Shown piece by piece: positions 47,660 to 59,605 of a DNA stretch of 64,000 bases. The number at the start of each line of letters is the position of its first letter. The first letter of the stretch is position 1. Location: assembly GCA_017165825.1 (NCBI GenBank), contig CM029367.1, positions 24,313,741 to 24,377,740 on the forward strand, written 5' to 3'. This stretch comes from Hepsetus odoe. Its lineage: Eukaryota > Chordata > Actinopteri > Characiformes > Hepsetidae. The notes below the pieces were generated by a model. That model was not told the DNA's origin. It saw only the letters and a list, made by a program, of their open reading frames with translations, and did not search any database. A program made the position numbers and the translations under genes.

Positions 47660-48345
47660 AAACAGCAATTGGCATGGGGGAAAAGAAATTGTCCTGCAAT
47701 CACACCAATTCACCAAACTTTTCTTGTTAATTGAGATCAGTTACACTGCCTCAGGTGTATTGCTGCTGGCCCTGTTGAATCTAAATTGAAGCTGTTCAGC
47801 AATGCAAGTCAGAATAAAAGATTTGTTACACACAACTCACTATGCATTGATCAAAAGGAATTCCAGAAGAAAGAAAGAGTTTCAAAGCCCTTCCTAGAAG
47901 CTATTATTTCTGATTCTTCTGCAACAAACAACAGGAATGAATCTAGAAGTGCCTCAAATCTTTTCAAAGATTTCAGTGATTACTTATTTGGCAATTTCTG
48001 AAAGAACCCAGAAGAACATCTAAGGAACTGCCTCTCATAAAGCTAGTGTTCTTCATGCCATCGTTAGAACATTACCATGAATGAAACCAGGAATTCTGCA
48101 CTTTCTTGGAAAGCATGTGGCCATCAATCTGTGACTTCTGTGATTTGAATCTAAAGCTATAAATACTTTATGTGGCAGGACAACAGTCCAAAGCACAAGA
48201 ACAAATCCCCTTTTGAGTGACTCCAAAGTTACAAAATGATTTTAAGTTTTAAAGTGACCTAAATAAAGTTCTAAATTTCATTTCCATGGGGATGCAGGGC
48301 AGTTCATGCTTAAAAACCCACCAACGTGGCTGACTTAGAGACATG
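47660..48345 (+). mobile_element. degenerate Tc1-like transposon remnant
   Basis: The best-preserved part, 48,180-48,340, reads GACAACAGTCCAAAGCACAAG (D-N-S-P-K-H-K, the DNDPKHK box with the second catalytic Asp), then TTTTGAGTGACTCCAAAG and GGCAGTTCATGCTTAAAAACCC, ACCAACGTGGCTGA near the C terminus. The DLNPIE region between is degraded. The left part back to ~47,660 probably belongs to the same element but is less certain. Confidence 0.6.
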
Positions 48346-48859
48346 CAGGAAAGATGAGTGAGGTAAATGTTCTCCACAGCAAAATGAAAGACTGGTTTTG
48401 AGTTATAGGTACTTTAGGGTTTCATAGGTTCATCATGTCTTGTATTACAGTTTTACAACTTTTAAATGTTACCATACAAAACAGACATCGGCCAGAATAC
48501 TGAACACAGCATTGGAAAATATGGAGGGACATGACTAATCTCTTAACACCACTGGATAAGATAGGAGCACATGGGAAAGGGCATTCAGATGAGAGTGTTA
48601 CCATCTGGCACTGTAGCAAACAACAAACACTATCAGGGTTTCATTCCCACAGAACAGCGTGGGTCGCACTCAGCCTCGGCTCTTTGGGTTTCTGTATACA
48701 AATTCCATATTCACTCTTACTTAATCAGCAGAACTAGTGGAAGCTCTTCTTTTCCACATATTGTAGTATATATCAATACCATAAATGTTTTAAATTTTTT
48801 TTTTATTGCAGTTGTCATACTTGTGTCCTTTTATGGATAATGGGAGAGCTGGGCCTCTA
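48346..48859. other. noncoding, no gene seen
   Basis: Overlapping open frames at 48,422-48,840 on both strands show no recognisable family. Probably repeat-derived or chance. Confidence 0.4.
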
Positions 48860-49661
48860 CATTAAGTCTCCAGTTAAGGTGGCTAATCCATGTGTGCAAA
48901 TGATGTCTTATGCTTCCTGAACCACTTTTTCACACTTTCAATCTGGAGACAAACCTAGCATTGCCATCTTGGTACATGCCAGTACCACTGTGAAAGAAAA
49001 AAATAAATTGATGAAAAAACCAGGTCATTGTGTTTATATTCAGGAAGTCAGCTGACCTCATTTTGGGGCACAAAACACTGCTGAACCGAGACAGGACTAA
49101 CTTAAGCAACACCAGATCATAACACTGCCCTCAAAGGCTTGTAAAGTAGGCACTAGGCATAATGTGTGAATCAATTCCTCTCTTCTTACCCTGACAGGCC
49201 CATCAATCTGTGACAGAGAAACTCTGGTCTCATCAGGCCACCTGAAATTTTTCCATTGCTCTTGAATCCAATCTTTGCACATCCTAACAAACCGAAGCCT
49301 TTTTTTCCAATCCCCCTCACTGATAAGTGGCATTCCTAAGACTACAGTGCTGAATAATACTTTGGTTAACATCGTAGTTTACATCTCTGATCACAACTAT
49401 TCAAGATTATTTTTTTATATATGATATGATAGTTCACCACTATCCTTACAGATTTCAAAAATATGCTTATTTGTTTTTTTTTGCTTGATGCAGACCAGTA
49501 ATGTGACGCTTCTGAAAGTGCAGCTACATTGTGTATCGGAGTGTTAAATAACTTACTGCCAGCTGTAACAAATTAATCACTGCAGCGCTTTTACAAAGAA
49601 AGACTCTCGCTTTTTTGCTTAAATAAAGATCAGGTGGTGACTTTTTTGTTAGGCAGTGTAT
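48860..49661 (-). mobile_element. Tc1/mariner-like transposon remnant (same family as 4.0 kb)
   Basis: Reads on the minus strand as decayed transposase. The 49,100-49,340 region contains complements of the usual phrases (CCAGATCATAACACTGCCC, GTCTCATCAGGCCACCTG, TTTTTCCATTGCTC). The right terminus is GGTGGTGACTTTTTTGTTAGGCAGTGTA at about 49,634-49,661. Broken by stops. Confidence 0.65.
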
Positions 49662-49689
49662 TAAGCAGTAAAAGAACAGTCAGTTCTTG

Positions 49690-50130
49690 AAGCTGATGGT
49701 AAACCAGGGACTGGGTCATAGGTATTCATGGCTGATAGTTGCACAAGGGGAGCAAAACCTGACCAAGCTCCACGTCTGTGAGGCCTGGTCTGATGGACCA
49801 AGCTTTCTGGATTGTCAGGTTTGTGTTTACTTACCATTCACTATTTGGTAAAAAAGTCAACCCGTTGGAGGCAGTGTGATGGTCTTGGCAATATTCTGCT
49901 GGGAAATCTTAATCTGATCAAGCACCTGTGGGATGTGCAGGACAAACTAGTCTGAACCATGGAGGCCCCACCTTGTAACTGGTAGAGCTAATGGATCTAC
50001 TGCCTAGGTGCCAGATACCACAGCTCAGCTTCAGAGTTCTTGTGAAATCCCTGTCTTGATGGGTTGGAGCTGTTTCGGAAGCATGAGGGGAATCTACACA
50101 TTATTAATGATTTTACTGTTATCACTGCTT
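49690..50130 (+). mobile_element. Tc1/mariner-like transposase 3' remnant
   Basis: Phrases TTAATCTGATCAAGCACCTG, TGGGATGTGCAGGACAAAC, CATGGAGGCCCCACCTTG, GGTGCCAGATACCACAGC and CTTGATGGGTTGGAGCTG read as ..IKHLWDVQDK.. and ..WCQIPQ... These belong to the C-terminal part of another common fish Tc1-like family. 5' part decayed. Confidence 0.7.
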
Positions 50131-50515
50131 TGTTTGGTTTATGGTGTATTAAGGTTAATTAGGTGTTAAGGAAGTGGAACGGGTAAAAGCAACTGAACAG
50201 TTGGATCCTTCTAGCACCTTGCAGTTAGTCAATTAAGGTTTTTAAAGGAAAATAGGCTGCTTCATCCATAAATGCAAAAATGGGTTTTGGTTAGATGCTC
50301 CAGTTTTACAATGAGCATCTATGCAGTCACACTAGAAATAGTTTACTGACCACATAATTAAGCTTCTGAAATGCTCATCCCTGTGCTCTGATTCAACCAC
50401 CAGCACAAAGTGCTAATTCTCCTAGGTAGTCTGAGATTAAGTTAATCAACCATTAAGACTAGTTTTTGTTACAAATGTTACCCATCTTCACCAACGATGT
50501 TAATCGGGTGTTGGT

Positions 50516-50712
50516 AGTCTAGTGGTAGGGTACTTGCCTATGGACAAATGGCTCAAGAGGTCCCAGGTTCAAATACCACCTCTGGCACTACCACCAGTGG
50601 GTTCCTGAGCAAGACCTTAACCCTTAGTATCTCCAGGGGGACTGTCCCTGTAATCAGGACGTGGAAGTTGCTCTGGATAAGAGTGTCTGCTAAAATGCCG
50701 TAAATGTAAGTG
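50516..50712 (+). mobile_element. tRNA-derived SINE (family 2), near full length
   Basis: A-box-like TAGTCTAGTGGTAGG, B-box-like GGTTCAAATACC, the CCTGAGCAAGACCTTAACCC body and the diagnostic 3' end GGATAAGAGTGTCTGCTAAAATGCCGTAAATGTAAG. It is the most complete copy of this family in the window. Confidence 0.85.
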
Positions 50713-53700
50713 CAAATGTTCTTGCCTGTATATGACCCGACTATCCATTACTTTTATCAAGTTTATATCTACAGCGCAAAGATATGACATATGGACTCAA
50801 CTCAACAACTTAAGCCTAAACCTAAGCCTAAAGTATACCTTACATACTGGTCAATTTTTCACAAAAAGTTGAACATTTGCATTCTGTGAAAGTAGCACTC
50901 CAGAATCGATGCGTATCAAGGTCTGCAGTGTTTGAGAGATGACAGTCATGGAAGGGATTCAATCATAAGAATCATTTGGAAAACTTGAAAGTTTTCACAT
51001 AAAAAGTGCCCAACAATGAGAAAACATTTCAGCTCTTTAATATTGAAGTAGCTTGGGAATGAAAGTAGAACATTGGTTAACTACTTGAATTTGTTCAGAA
51101 CTGTGTCAAAAATTATAATTTTTTTTCAGCACAAAAGCTTAGCAGAGGAAGTGTTCACTAACCCAGGCTTAGCCGCTGATTAACTCAGGGCATTTTGAAG
51201 TACTCTCTAAATTTGCAACCACATGAGAAAAGTAGCTGTGCAGAGGTAAAAGGGTCATTTCCCTTTGGAACTGACATTCAGATGATGATGGCCTCTTGTC
51301 TGTTTGGCCTGTAATTAGTTCCTGTTCCAGATGTCCATTGCGTGAGACAGCGGGAGTAAAAAGAGCAACAGTAAAGAGGTCAATGTACCTGAAAAATTCA
51401 TTCTGAACTCCTTCCCTGTTTTCCAGCCTTTATTATTCTCCTGGCTAGTGACACAAGCAAGCCTCTTTTTTCAGAAATATCTGAAGTGTTACTTGATTCA
51501 CGGCACCAAAATTAAATCAGGTCTCCCATGATTTTTGGGTAGGAAAAAGAGTTTAATAAGTCCAGTTGCTTACAGGACTATGCACACATATATGATCTCA
51601 ATTTTGAACAATCAGACTAAATCACAGAAACTGCCATAGACATAAAGTGATAGCCATGTACATGTACATACTCTCTGCACCCATTTTTATAGTTCTGTTC
51701 TCCTAACAGCGGGTGTAGCACTCTTAAATAGAATGCTATTTGTTTAGGATTCAACCATATACAGTATACAGATCGCTAGCATTAGAATACATTCTGATTG
51801 ATGGCTCATAAAAAGCACATAGATAAACTGAAATAAAATGAGCCAATTTTCAAATAATAATCTCATAAAACCATAAATAAACTCACCATATAACCATTAC
51901 ATACATAGTTGTTAGTGAAAAGTGGAGAAAAATGTGATCATATGACTTGCAGGATCACAGACATAAATTCCTTTTTATCTTTTGTAAACCTAGGATGGTT
52001 GTGTCTAAAAAAGCCGACACAAAAATGTACACAAAACTAGAGACACTAAATTAAATTGAACTGGACTCAAGATTAATGATAATTATACAATTTCATACAA
52101 ATCATTTAACATTAATGTTCCCAAAATAATGGATGTTTATGGGAAATGGTTTCAAAAATGATTACAAATTATTTTCTTAATAATTATTATCAATAACTTT
52201 ACATGATTCTGCCTCACTACCCATTTTAATAATGGAATGCAAGTTTAGAAGTTTAGAGGGGTAAAAACTCCCCCTTAACAGTAGGAATATTGCTGGTTGC
52301 CAAGAGGCTGATGCAATGTAAATGCAGTGTTTGAGCTCTAAACATGTCTGCTGATCTTAATGAATCCATATTGGGTTTTAAACTGAAAATATTTGGCAAT
52401 CCCCTTCTGTACACATTTGTCTTTAAAACTGTGGCACATACATCACATTCAGCATTAATTCTATTTAAAACAATATCATAGAACATTTTTGGCCAGCTTT
52501 TCAGACCGTGACAAAGCCTAGAAAGAACTCCCAATGATTATTCACCATTAGCTTGTGATGTAGTCTTAGACCGGGCTCTATAGGTATAATGAGCTCATAG
52601 ACTTTTGGAAAGCTGATTCCTTCATTATAACTTCATTAGGACTTTCATTCATTATAACTAAACACTTTTGCACTGACACAGGTTAAAAGACAGGGGCATC
52701 AAGGGGCTCCCTTTCAGAAGTCAGACAGACGTTTAAATATTATTAGCCGGCAGCTTATTTTAAGCTAAGCAGTCACACTGATAAAACAAAATGCTAGATG
52801 AGAGTACAAATGGGGAGCATTACAAAGAAAAAAATCTACGAAACAGATTTGACCATTTGTTGCTCCCCAAATGTTATTTCTGAAAGGATGTTCGAATATG
52901 AGCACCGTATCTGGCCCAGGCCTCTCAAGGTAATGGATCAGCAAAAAAGATGTGCAAGTAAAATGGGAAGTTAGATCAGTACAGTTAGGTATGAATAACT
53001 TCACCTGATATGATGCAGTGATTAAGAAACAGACTAAAAATGCACAGGTTGATGGACTTTTGTACCGTTTTTGTTGCTACACCCAGAATGAGCAAGTCAG
53101 GAAAAGTGCGAAGAGGAAGGGACAGAAGCACACTATTAGTGTTATAGAAGCCCACACTACTTTACACCCTTACAGCACCAAAGGTGTCCACTAATTATAC
53201 AAAAACAAGTACAGCTGCCTCAACTCCCTCAGACACAAATAAACTGGAACAAACAGCAAAACTCACTGCAATAATTCAGTGATTTCTTCTGAATATTATC
53301 CATAAGGCCTACTCTAATATGGTCAGTGTCAGTGGCACTGAAATTCTTTAGGTTAGAAATTAGATTAACAGAAACAAGAATTATCATACCTCTGAAAAAC
53401 CAAACAAATTCTTAATGGTAATAGTAATCTTAATTCAGAAGAAACATACAGAGAAAGTAATAAAAATACAGTCATACTTGAGTCTATCTAATGCAGAGGA
53501 GTCTAGTCTTATTTGCAAATGGTCAGTGGCTGGAGGTTCTCACTACAACAAATCGGAAGCTCACATGATAGGTTGTTTGAAGACCAGCTGATTAAACATT
53601 CAGACGTGTGTGAATTCAGATGTGCTCCTGTTGGTTTGGTATGAAAGCCAGCAGCAATCTACGCACCTCTACGAATAAGAATAAACACCATGATCTGCGC

Positions 53701-53772
53701 CATCATCACAACAATGCTTAAGGAAGGTCAAGAGGAGAAGCGTCCAGGGATTCTGCTCATTTCTAGAAAAGA
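50713..53772. other. intergenic / RMDN2 3' flank, no further gene seen
   Basis: AT-rich. It must contain the RMDN2 3' UTR immediately below 53,773 on the minus strand, but I could not find a convincing minus-strand AATAAA close by, so its end is not set. Confidence 0.45.
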
Positions 53773-53820
53773 CTAAAATGATAAGAGAAGAGAGTCCAGC
53801 TCCTTCTGTGCTTCCTCATC
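53773..53820 (-). CDS. RMDN2: RMDN2 terminal coding exon
   Basis: Encodes DEEAQKELDSLLLSF and a TAG stop (complement of 53,773-53,775). The acceptor is TTTCTGTCACAG|GAT at 53,820. It continues the previous exon's ..VTKE in frame (phase 0), giving the VTKEDEEAQKEL end of the RMDN family. Confidence 0.88.
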   Translation of the reverse strand, partial: DEEAQKELDSLLLSF

Positions 53821-53942
53821 CTGTGACAGAAAGCACAAAGACAAACACAAAGCCATACCCCAGTTTAAAGATGTGCAGCAGCTTCTGGCACTTCTTATAT
53901 ACATTTAAATATCATCACTGAGAATGATGCGTGAGAACCCAC

Positions 53943-54023
53943 CTCTTTTGTCACTATGCTCATAGCAGAAGCAGCATCACACATCTTCTTGGCTTGACTC
54001 TTCCGGCCCTGGTCTTTGTAACA
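53943..54023 (-). CDS. RMDN2: RMDN2 coding exon (CYKDQGRKSQAK..)
   Basis: An 81 bp, phase 0-0 exon with 27 codons, from CYKDQGRKSQAKKMCD to AASAMSIVTKE. It is the C-terminal TPR-like helix pair of RMDN proteins. Acceptor CATTTTTAG|TGT, donor GAG|GTGGGT. Confidence 0.9.
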
Positions 54024-55328
54024 CTAAAAATGAATGAAAAAACAGAAACACATTATTAATGTAAGTTCAAGTAAATTGCACAGAATATGTAGAGCCCATT
54101 AATTAATTTCACAGATATCAACGATTGTTTCAATCAAATAGTTTTGACCAAATAGTTGTCTGTGATGGTTATCTAGTTAGAATATTTCAAGGCTTTTATG
54201 TAATACAGTACCTCGTACAGTATCTCAGTTCAGTACCTCAAATTATTAGACTATTTCCTGAGATAAATCAAAAACAGATTTACAAATCAGAGATTCCTAT
54301 GTGTGGAAAGTATTTTCATTTTTACAGCCTATACTTGGCTGGGACTTCTTTACCACAAATGCAGTACATTTAGCAGAAATATATAAAAGGTAATAATGGC
54401 ATGAAGGCAATGAATTTGTGGCACAGTTGATGTGTTACTGAAGCCCAGATTGCTGGTCGTGTTGACTTGATAAAACTTCACAAAAAGCACTACAAACAGG
54501 GTGCATATATTTTACACTGAACTTTAAGCATTTTAGATTCTGTGCCTCTCCAATCTTCCTTCAGACACTAGGGCACAATATAAATGTGATATTAATAGAC
54601 CATGATTTTCCAAATGAAATGCAATATTTCATTTAATTTCTTCTGAAAAGATGACTTTGGATCACTGAGCAAAAGTCCAGTTTGTAAAGACGCTTCTGAT
54701 GCTGTCTGTACTTCATGAGAGGTTTTAAACATAAACTGCTTGAATCTTGAATTTAATCTTAATGTTAGAAATTCAACAGTTGTAGCCCTTTTCCTGAAGA
54801 CGTCTGTGTGTGAGGCCTCTTCCAAAAAAAAAAAAACAAGACACCAGCTTCAGTCCACTTCCACCTTGTGAAGCTCTTGAGTTCTTGAATCAATTTGGAG
54901 AATCCTTAGTCATCATCTGAAAATGCATTGGGCAAACATCCAGCCTTTTCAGCAACGATCTGTGGCTTACTCACTTCTTGGGGTAGTTGTCGATAATCCT
55001 TATCTGGACAACTTACTTAACTAAGCCGAGAGATCCGGCATTTATACAGCTTTATTATTAGTTTATTACTCAAAATATAATTCTAATGTGAAACTGTTTT
55101 TATGACATTTCATTTTACAAATAATAAGTCTAGAATAGTATGAGTACATGAGTAAAGAGTGTAAAGTATGATTATATTAACAATTGACATCTAACCAAAT
55201 CTGAGTATACAACAGCAAACTGCAAACAAAGGATTCATATGATTTAATAAGAAGTAAAAAACAAAACCTTTAAAGCCACCTGAGCCAAAGGAGACAAAAT
55301 ATATCCTTTTTACAATAAATATCACTAT

Positions 55329-55595
55329 GAAAGTGAAAAAGTGAAAATGACAACCCTTGTCATTGCGAGGTCACAGCACTGCACACCATGAACCACAACG
55401 AAATTGAACCTCTGCTTTTAACCCATGCACACAAACACCGTGCAGCAGTGGGCAGCTATTGAAAGCGCCTGGGGAGCAGTGACGGGGACGGTACCTTGCT
55501 CAGGGGTACCTCAGGGCAACCTACTTGTGAGGGAATCGAACCCACAATCTTCCGATGCGGGGCCAACTCCCTAACCACTAGGCCACCACTGCCCC
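55329..55595 (-). mobile_element. tRNA-derived SINE (family 1), full-length-like
   Basis: Minus strand: GGGGCAGTGGTGGCCTAGTGG, B-box GGTTCGATTCC, CAAGGTACCGTCCCCGTCACTGC, GTTTGTGTGCATGGGTTAAAAGC and TTTCGTTGTGGTTCATGG, ending GTCATTTTCACTTTTTCACTTTC. It lies in the RMDN2 intron between exons at 53,943 and 55,814. Confidence 0.88.
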
Positions 55596-55780
55596 GACCT
55601 CTGCATTTAACCCATACACACACGTGCAGCAGTGGGCAGCTATTGAAAGCGCCCGGGGAGCAATGATGGGGACGGTACCTTGCTCAAGGGTACCTCAGGG
55701 CAACCCACTGGGGTCGGAATCGAACCCACAATCTTCCGATCCAGGGCCAACTCCCTAACCACTAGACCACCGCTGCCCTG
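55596..55780 (-). mobile_element. second, 3'-truncated SINE (family 1) joined head to tail
   Basis: Minus strand: CAGGGCAGCGGTGGTCTAGTGG, B-box GGTTCGATTCC, CAAGGTACCGTCCCC, stopping at GGTTAAATGCAGAGGTC exactly where the first SINE's 5' end (GGGGCAGTGG) begins. The two make a dimer in the same orientation. Confidence 0.88.
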
Positions 55781-55813
55781 TCAAGGCAGAAGATGTGAAG
55801 AAAAAAAATTTAC

Positions 55814-55867
55814 CTTGGCTAAAAACACATAGTTGAACTTGGAGTACTTTGGACAAAGCTCCTCTGC
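55814..55867 (-). CDS. RMDN2: RMDN2 coding exon (AEELCPKYSK..)
   Basis: A 54 bp, phase 0-0 exon with 18 codons, AEELCPKYSKFNYVFLAK. Acceptor CTTTCACAG|GCA, donor AAG|GTAAAT. It joins to CYKD.. to give the family's LAKCY motif. The human protein has a closely similar AEELCPGYS..YLAKCY here. Confidence 0.92.
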
Positions 55868-57417
55868 CTGTGAAAGGAAACATACAAATAAACAAGCTGC
55901 TTCTGTGCAGTTTCCATCTTATCATTACCATATCAGAATTCAAAAGGGACACCTCTCTTTTACAATACACACTGCTAGTGACCGACGTGTATCAGGACAT
56001 CATGGATCTAGTGTGGAGGAAAAAATGCTGATGTCACTTTAATACAAAGTATATGTTTTGGATCTGGTTGTGAAGATAAGGGTATGGGATATAGGAACAT
56101 GTTTGAGAGACTGTTGTTTCCCAAAATGTTAATTCTAGTATCTCACTATGTGAAGAAGTAGTGAAGTTGCAATGAAAAACATACCAAGCGCGCAATGTTA
56201 AAGATTCAAGTGACTATCATTCATAGAAAGAGAGACTAAAACAGTTAAAACGCTAATATAAACTCCCTGAGGATTCTGCGTGTTTAATGAGTTTGAAAAC
56301 AATCTTCACTGCACGCTGTAAACCTCCACCCTTCAACATAGCCTGCATCTCCAGCAATTCCACCATGGCACGAAAGAAAAATGCTGGGGCATTCAAGTGC
56401 ATTCTCTCCTACAATTAAGCCTGATTCTTTGACTCAACGTTTCAAATCATCACTTAAATCACTTATGTTATTATGATAAGTGCATCTTACACTTTTCATA
56501 TCCCCTCTGGTGGTTGAGAATTGAAAAAAAAAAGAGACTTAAATGCTGATAAGAATAGGAGCTAAAAGAAAAACTTTAAAGCCTCTTAATTTTTTACACT
56601 ACATTGCATAGAGTCTTAAATGTCCTTTTTATTTTTTACATGGTCTTTCACATTCAGCTCAGCTTTAAAAAAGACTTAATTAAACTCATCTGAACTTGAA
56701 TTTGAAGCCAGTCTTACTATAAACTTGTCTTATTTAAAGTGACAAAACAATTAAATAGTGACAAAATGTATGCTTTTCACTCTGAACCCATTGCTCAGTG
56801 CTGTACCTGAGTTTTTATAGCTCACAGGGGATGTTGTATAACTCTGCAGGATATGTTTGCTAAAGAAGCCTTTACAGCCTTTACCCTCCCGGCAAGGTAC
56901 AACAAGTCACAACATACACCACTTAAATCAAAATTGATAGGTGAGATACACAAGATGAGGAGGAGGCATGCAAGAGAGTAACTTGGCCAGGAGTGATTTT
57001 ATTTCTCTATATAAACATGTGAAATATGGGAACACAGGTAAAGCCGTTAAATACCTGGGGTTTGCTCTTTAAATGAGCCCAGGAGTAACTTGGGGGCAAA
57101 TTTGTACTCATCAGTGAACAAGCACAATAAGCCAGTTGGTGAATACTTCTATAGGCTTGATCAGTAACATCAGTAACTTTAATCTGGATTCACAGTTAAG
57201 ACCACAAAGTAAAAATTAAGTATAAACAGTAAAATCCCAAACTAGATAATGTATTTCTGCAAAATCTGTGTATAGTATTGGACTTTCTGTACATAAGGAT
57301 AGTAAATGAAAACCATGCTACCAACCCACTTCATATCCTAACCTCATACACTCAGAACTGTAATAACTATGTGTTCATAGAGTTTATTTGCACTCCTTGA
57401 GTGACAAATTGGCCAAC
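55868..57417 (-). other. RMDN2: RMDN2 intron, no other gene seen
   Basis: AT-rich intron. Open frames near 55,833-56,042 on the plus strand overlap the exon and are not coding. A TTACCCTCCCGGCAAGGTACAA phrase (56,880-56,902) recurs at 59,260 and suggests a small shared repeat. Confidence 0.6.
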
Positions 57418-57516
57418 CTTAAGGAAGTTCTGTAGTGCATCCTCAATGGTTGCGCTTGGGGGTTCTCCAAACAAAGTGGCAGCGATCTTCCTTTCAATCC
57501 ATGTGCATTGAGCCAC
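57418..57516 (-). CDS. RMDN2: RMDN2 coding exon (VAQCTWIERK..)
   Basis: A 99 bp, phase 0-0 exon with 33 codons: VAQCTWIERKIAATLFGEPP then SATIEDALQNFLK. WIERK and ATLFG..P.ATI..AL.NFLKAEEL are characteristic of RMDN2. Acceptor GTATGTGTACAG|GTG; donor AAG|GTTGGC is less typical. Confidence 0.92.
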
Positions 57517-58234
57517 CTGTACACATACATATGCACATATGTATTATCTAGCAACAGAAACTGTCTACACCATATGTTGAACATTGAACTGATTGAAACA
57601 CATTTTCAGGTCCAAATAAAAACACAATGTTTTTAACAAGAGCGATTTTTCAATTGCAAGCAGATCAATCATTTCTCTACTTTTAGACAGTGTAATTAAT
57701 CATATTTTGTTCCAGGATAAAAACAATCTGTTGATTCCAAATAATGAAGTATTCACAAAACCTAAAATTAAACAAATGCCCTCCACAATAGCAACACATA
57801 TTCATTCATCTGTTCATTCAACTGGGTGACATGTTTGAGAGAAGAAAAAAAAAAGGACACCTTTTACCACTCAGAAATTTGACACCCTCAACAGCCGGTA
57901 ATTATAAGTTGCAGAAGTATAATTGCACACTGTCACATACTGTCTTACATCTAATTTCCTGGAATTAAACAATACTTGAACCTGTTTTAGAAATGTTACA
58001 TCTTTGTTCTTTGTAAGATGGTTTAAGTATATGATCCCCGTTTAACACAAACACAGCTCATGCAGCTCAATGAATGAATATCTTCTTCAACTTTTCCACT
58101 TCATGCATATTGTTCTTGTGTTATTCACACATAATATAAATATGATATGAATCATTAAAAAAATAATATAAACAACAGCTAATGGTTATAGTAATTGTGG
58201 AATACCTCCTTGCGGTATTGGTCTTTCACTAGAG
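57517..58234 (-). other. RMDN2: RMDN2 intron, left part
   Basis: AT-rich intronic DNA. No gene or repeat recognised. Confidence 0.55.
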
Positions 58235-58411
58235 CAGTTTGTGTCTCGAAAGCAGCAGCTCAATGTTCAGCAGCTCAAACTGAACATGGAGCGTATCAAT
58301 CTTGTTCTGGATCAACAACAGATGAAGCTTTTTCCTTCACATCTTTTTGAGTGCTTCAATAAGAATGCGAAATTGCTTCGAGAACAGCTTCAGATCTATT
58401 TACAGCTGCAG
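58235..58411 (+). other. exon-like open segment on the strand opposite RMDN2
   Basis: Within an RMDN2 intron, the plus strand carries a segment preceded by CTTTCACTAGAGCAG and followed by CTGCAG|GTGAATG, so it has plausible acceptor and donor ends. It is open across 60 codons, reading VSRKQQLNVQQLKLNMERIN then LVLDQQQMKLFPSHLFECFN and KNAKLLREQLQIYLQLQ. The peptide is Gln/Leu-rich and helix-prone. I do not recognise the family. It may be an exon of an unannotated antisense transcript, a captured gene fragment, or part of the retroposon whose tail begins about 150 bp downstream. Confidence 0.35.
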
Positions 58412-58559
58412 GTGAATGTTTGAACACTGCTTTTCAAATTACTCATTTTCTCTACTTTCAATCTTTAAACTCATGGCCTGTACAATGAGTTCAAAACAGA
58501 TCTAATTCCTTTCTCTTTGTTTGAGATGGATTTAGATATTTCCAGAAAGCAAGGCAATT

Positions 58560-59057
58560 CATCTCCGTGAGGGCATTCTTGAATTCCATACCAGCTCCTC
58601 CACCAAGTCTACTACTATCATCATATTTCTCTCCCGACCTGAAGTTCAGATCAGTTACATCAGACTAGCTCTTCTGCAGGAGCTGCTGCCACGAAGATTA
58701 AAGCTTCCCCCACTCAAACAGAGCTTCCACCATTAGCTCATGAACCTCCAATTACAGTCACCAATGGACTCTTATTGTACTGTAACTCATGCTTACTGGA
58801 AGTTATCACTATAAAGGGGTTTTTCTCTTTCTTTCTTCCCTTTTTATTTCCGGTGTCGACCAAAGGAGGATGGGTTCCCCTTTTGGGTCTTGGTTTCTCC
58901 CAAGGTTTCTTCCTCATGCTTGAGGAGTTTTTCCTTGCCTCTGTTGCCCTCGGATTACCCAATCGGGTTTCGAACCCGGATTCTGTAAAGCTGCTTTGTG
59001 ACAACAACAGTTTGAAAAAAGTGCTATAGAAATAAAGTTGACTTGACTTGACTACTT
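58560..59057 (+). mobile_element. retroposon (LINE-type) 3' tail
   Basis: Phrases CATTAGCTCATGAACCTCC, AAAGGAGGATGGGTTCCCCTTT, CCCAAGGTTTCTTCCTCATGC and GAGTTTTTCCTTGCCTCTG, then GATTCTGTAAAGCTGCTTTGTG and AATAAAGTTGACTTGACTTG, form a tail shared by many fish retroposons. It ends in a (TTGAC)n-type terminal repeat. The left limit is approximate. Confidence 0.7.
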
Positions 59058-59605
59058 TTAAAGCACAAAAGAATACATATCCCCTGCAAATGAACTAAAA
59101 CATTTTTTTTACTAAATATTTAAAAGAAAAACAAAAGCACTGGACACACATTTTATAAACAGTAATTGTGCTTTATAATGTTCTGTAGTATGTCCCCTAT
59201 CTAAGATGTGAACTTCTCTCTAACTCTAACTAACAGCAGTCCAGAGGAGCACAGACTTTACCCTCCCGGCAAGGTACAAGAAGTCACAACATACATAAGA
59301 CTAAAGGGCCAGGTCAGAGCAAATAAATCACTGTGGGAATTATTTGTGGGGATAGATAAAGAATATAAAAAATATTATGTTATATTTAAGAGGAATAGTG
59401 GATAAATAAATAAATATTTATAAATAATGGCCAAAGAGCTGACACACTGTTGGATTGAATTTTGTATTACATGTTGATATAATACACATCCAACCAAATA
59501 GCAATAGTCATCAGAATGAGCACAATTCAATGTGCCTTCTAAATGATAGAACAGGAATGATAAAGTCATGAATGAAGTAGCTTCTTTGATTGACACTTTA
59601 CTCAC
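59058..59605 (-). other. RMDN2: RMDN2 intron, right part
   Basis: AT-rich. Contains the TTTACCCTCCCGGCAAGGTACAA phrase near 59,259 also seen at 56,880. No gene. Confidence 0.5.
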
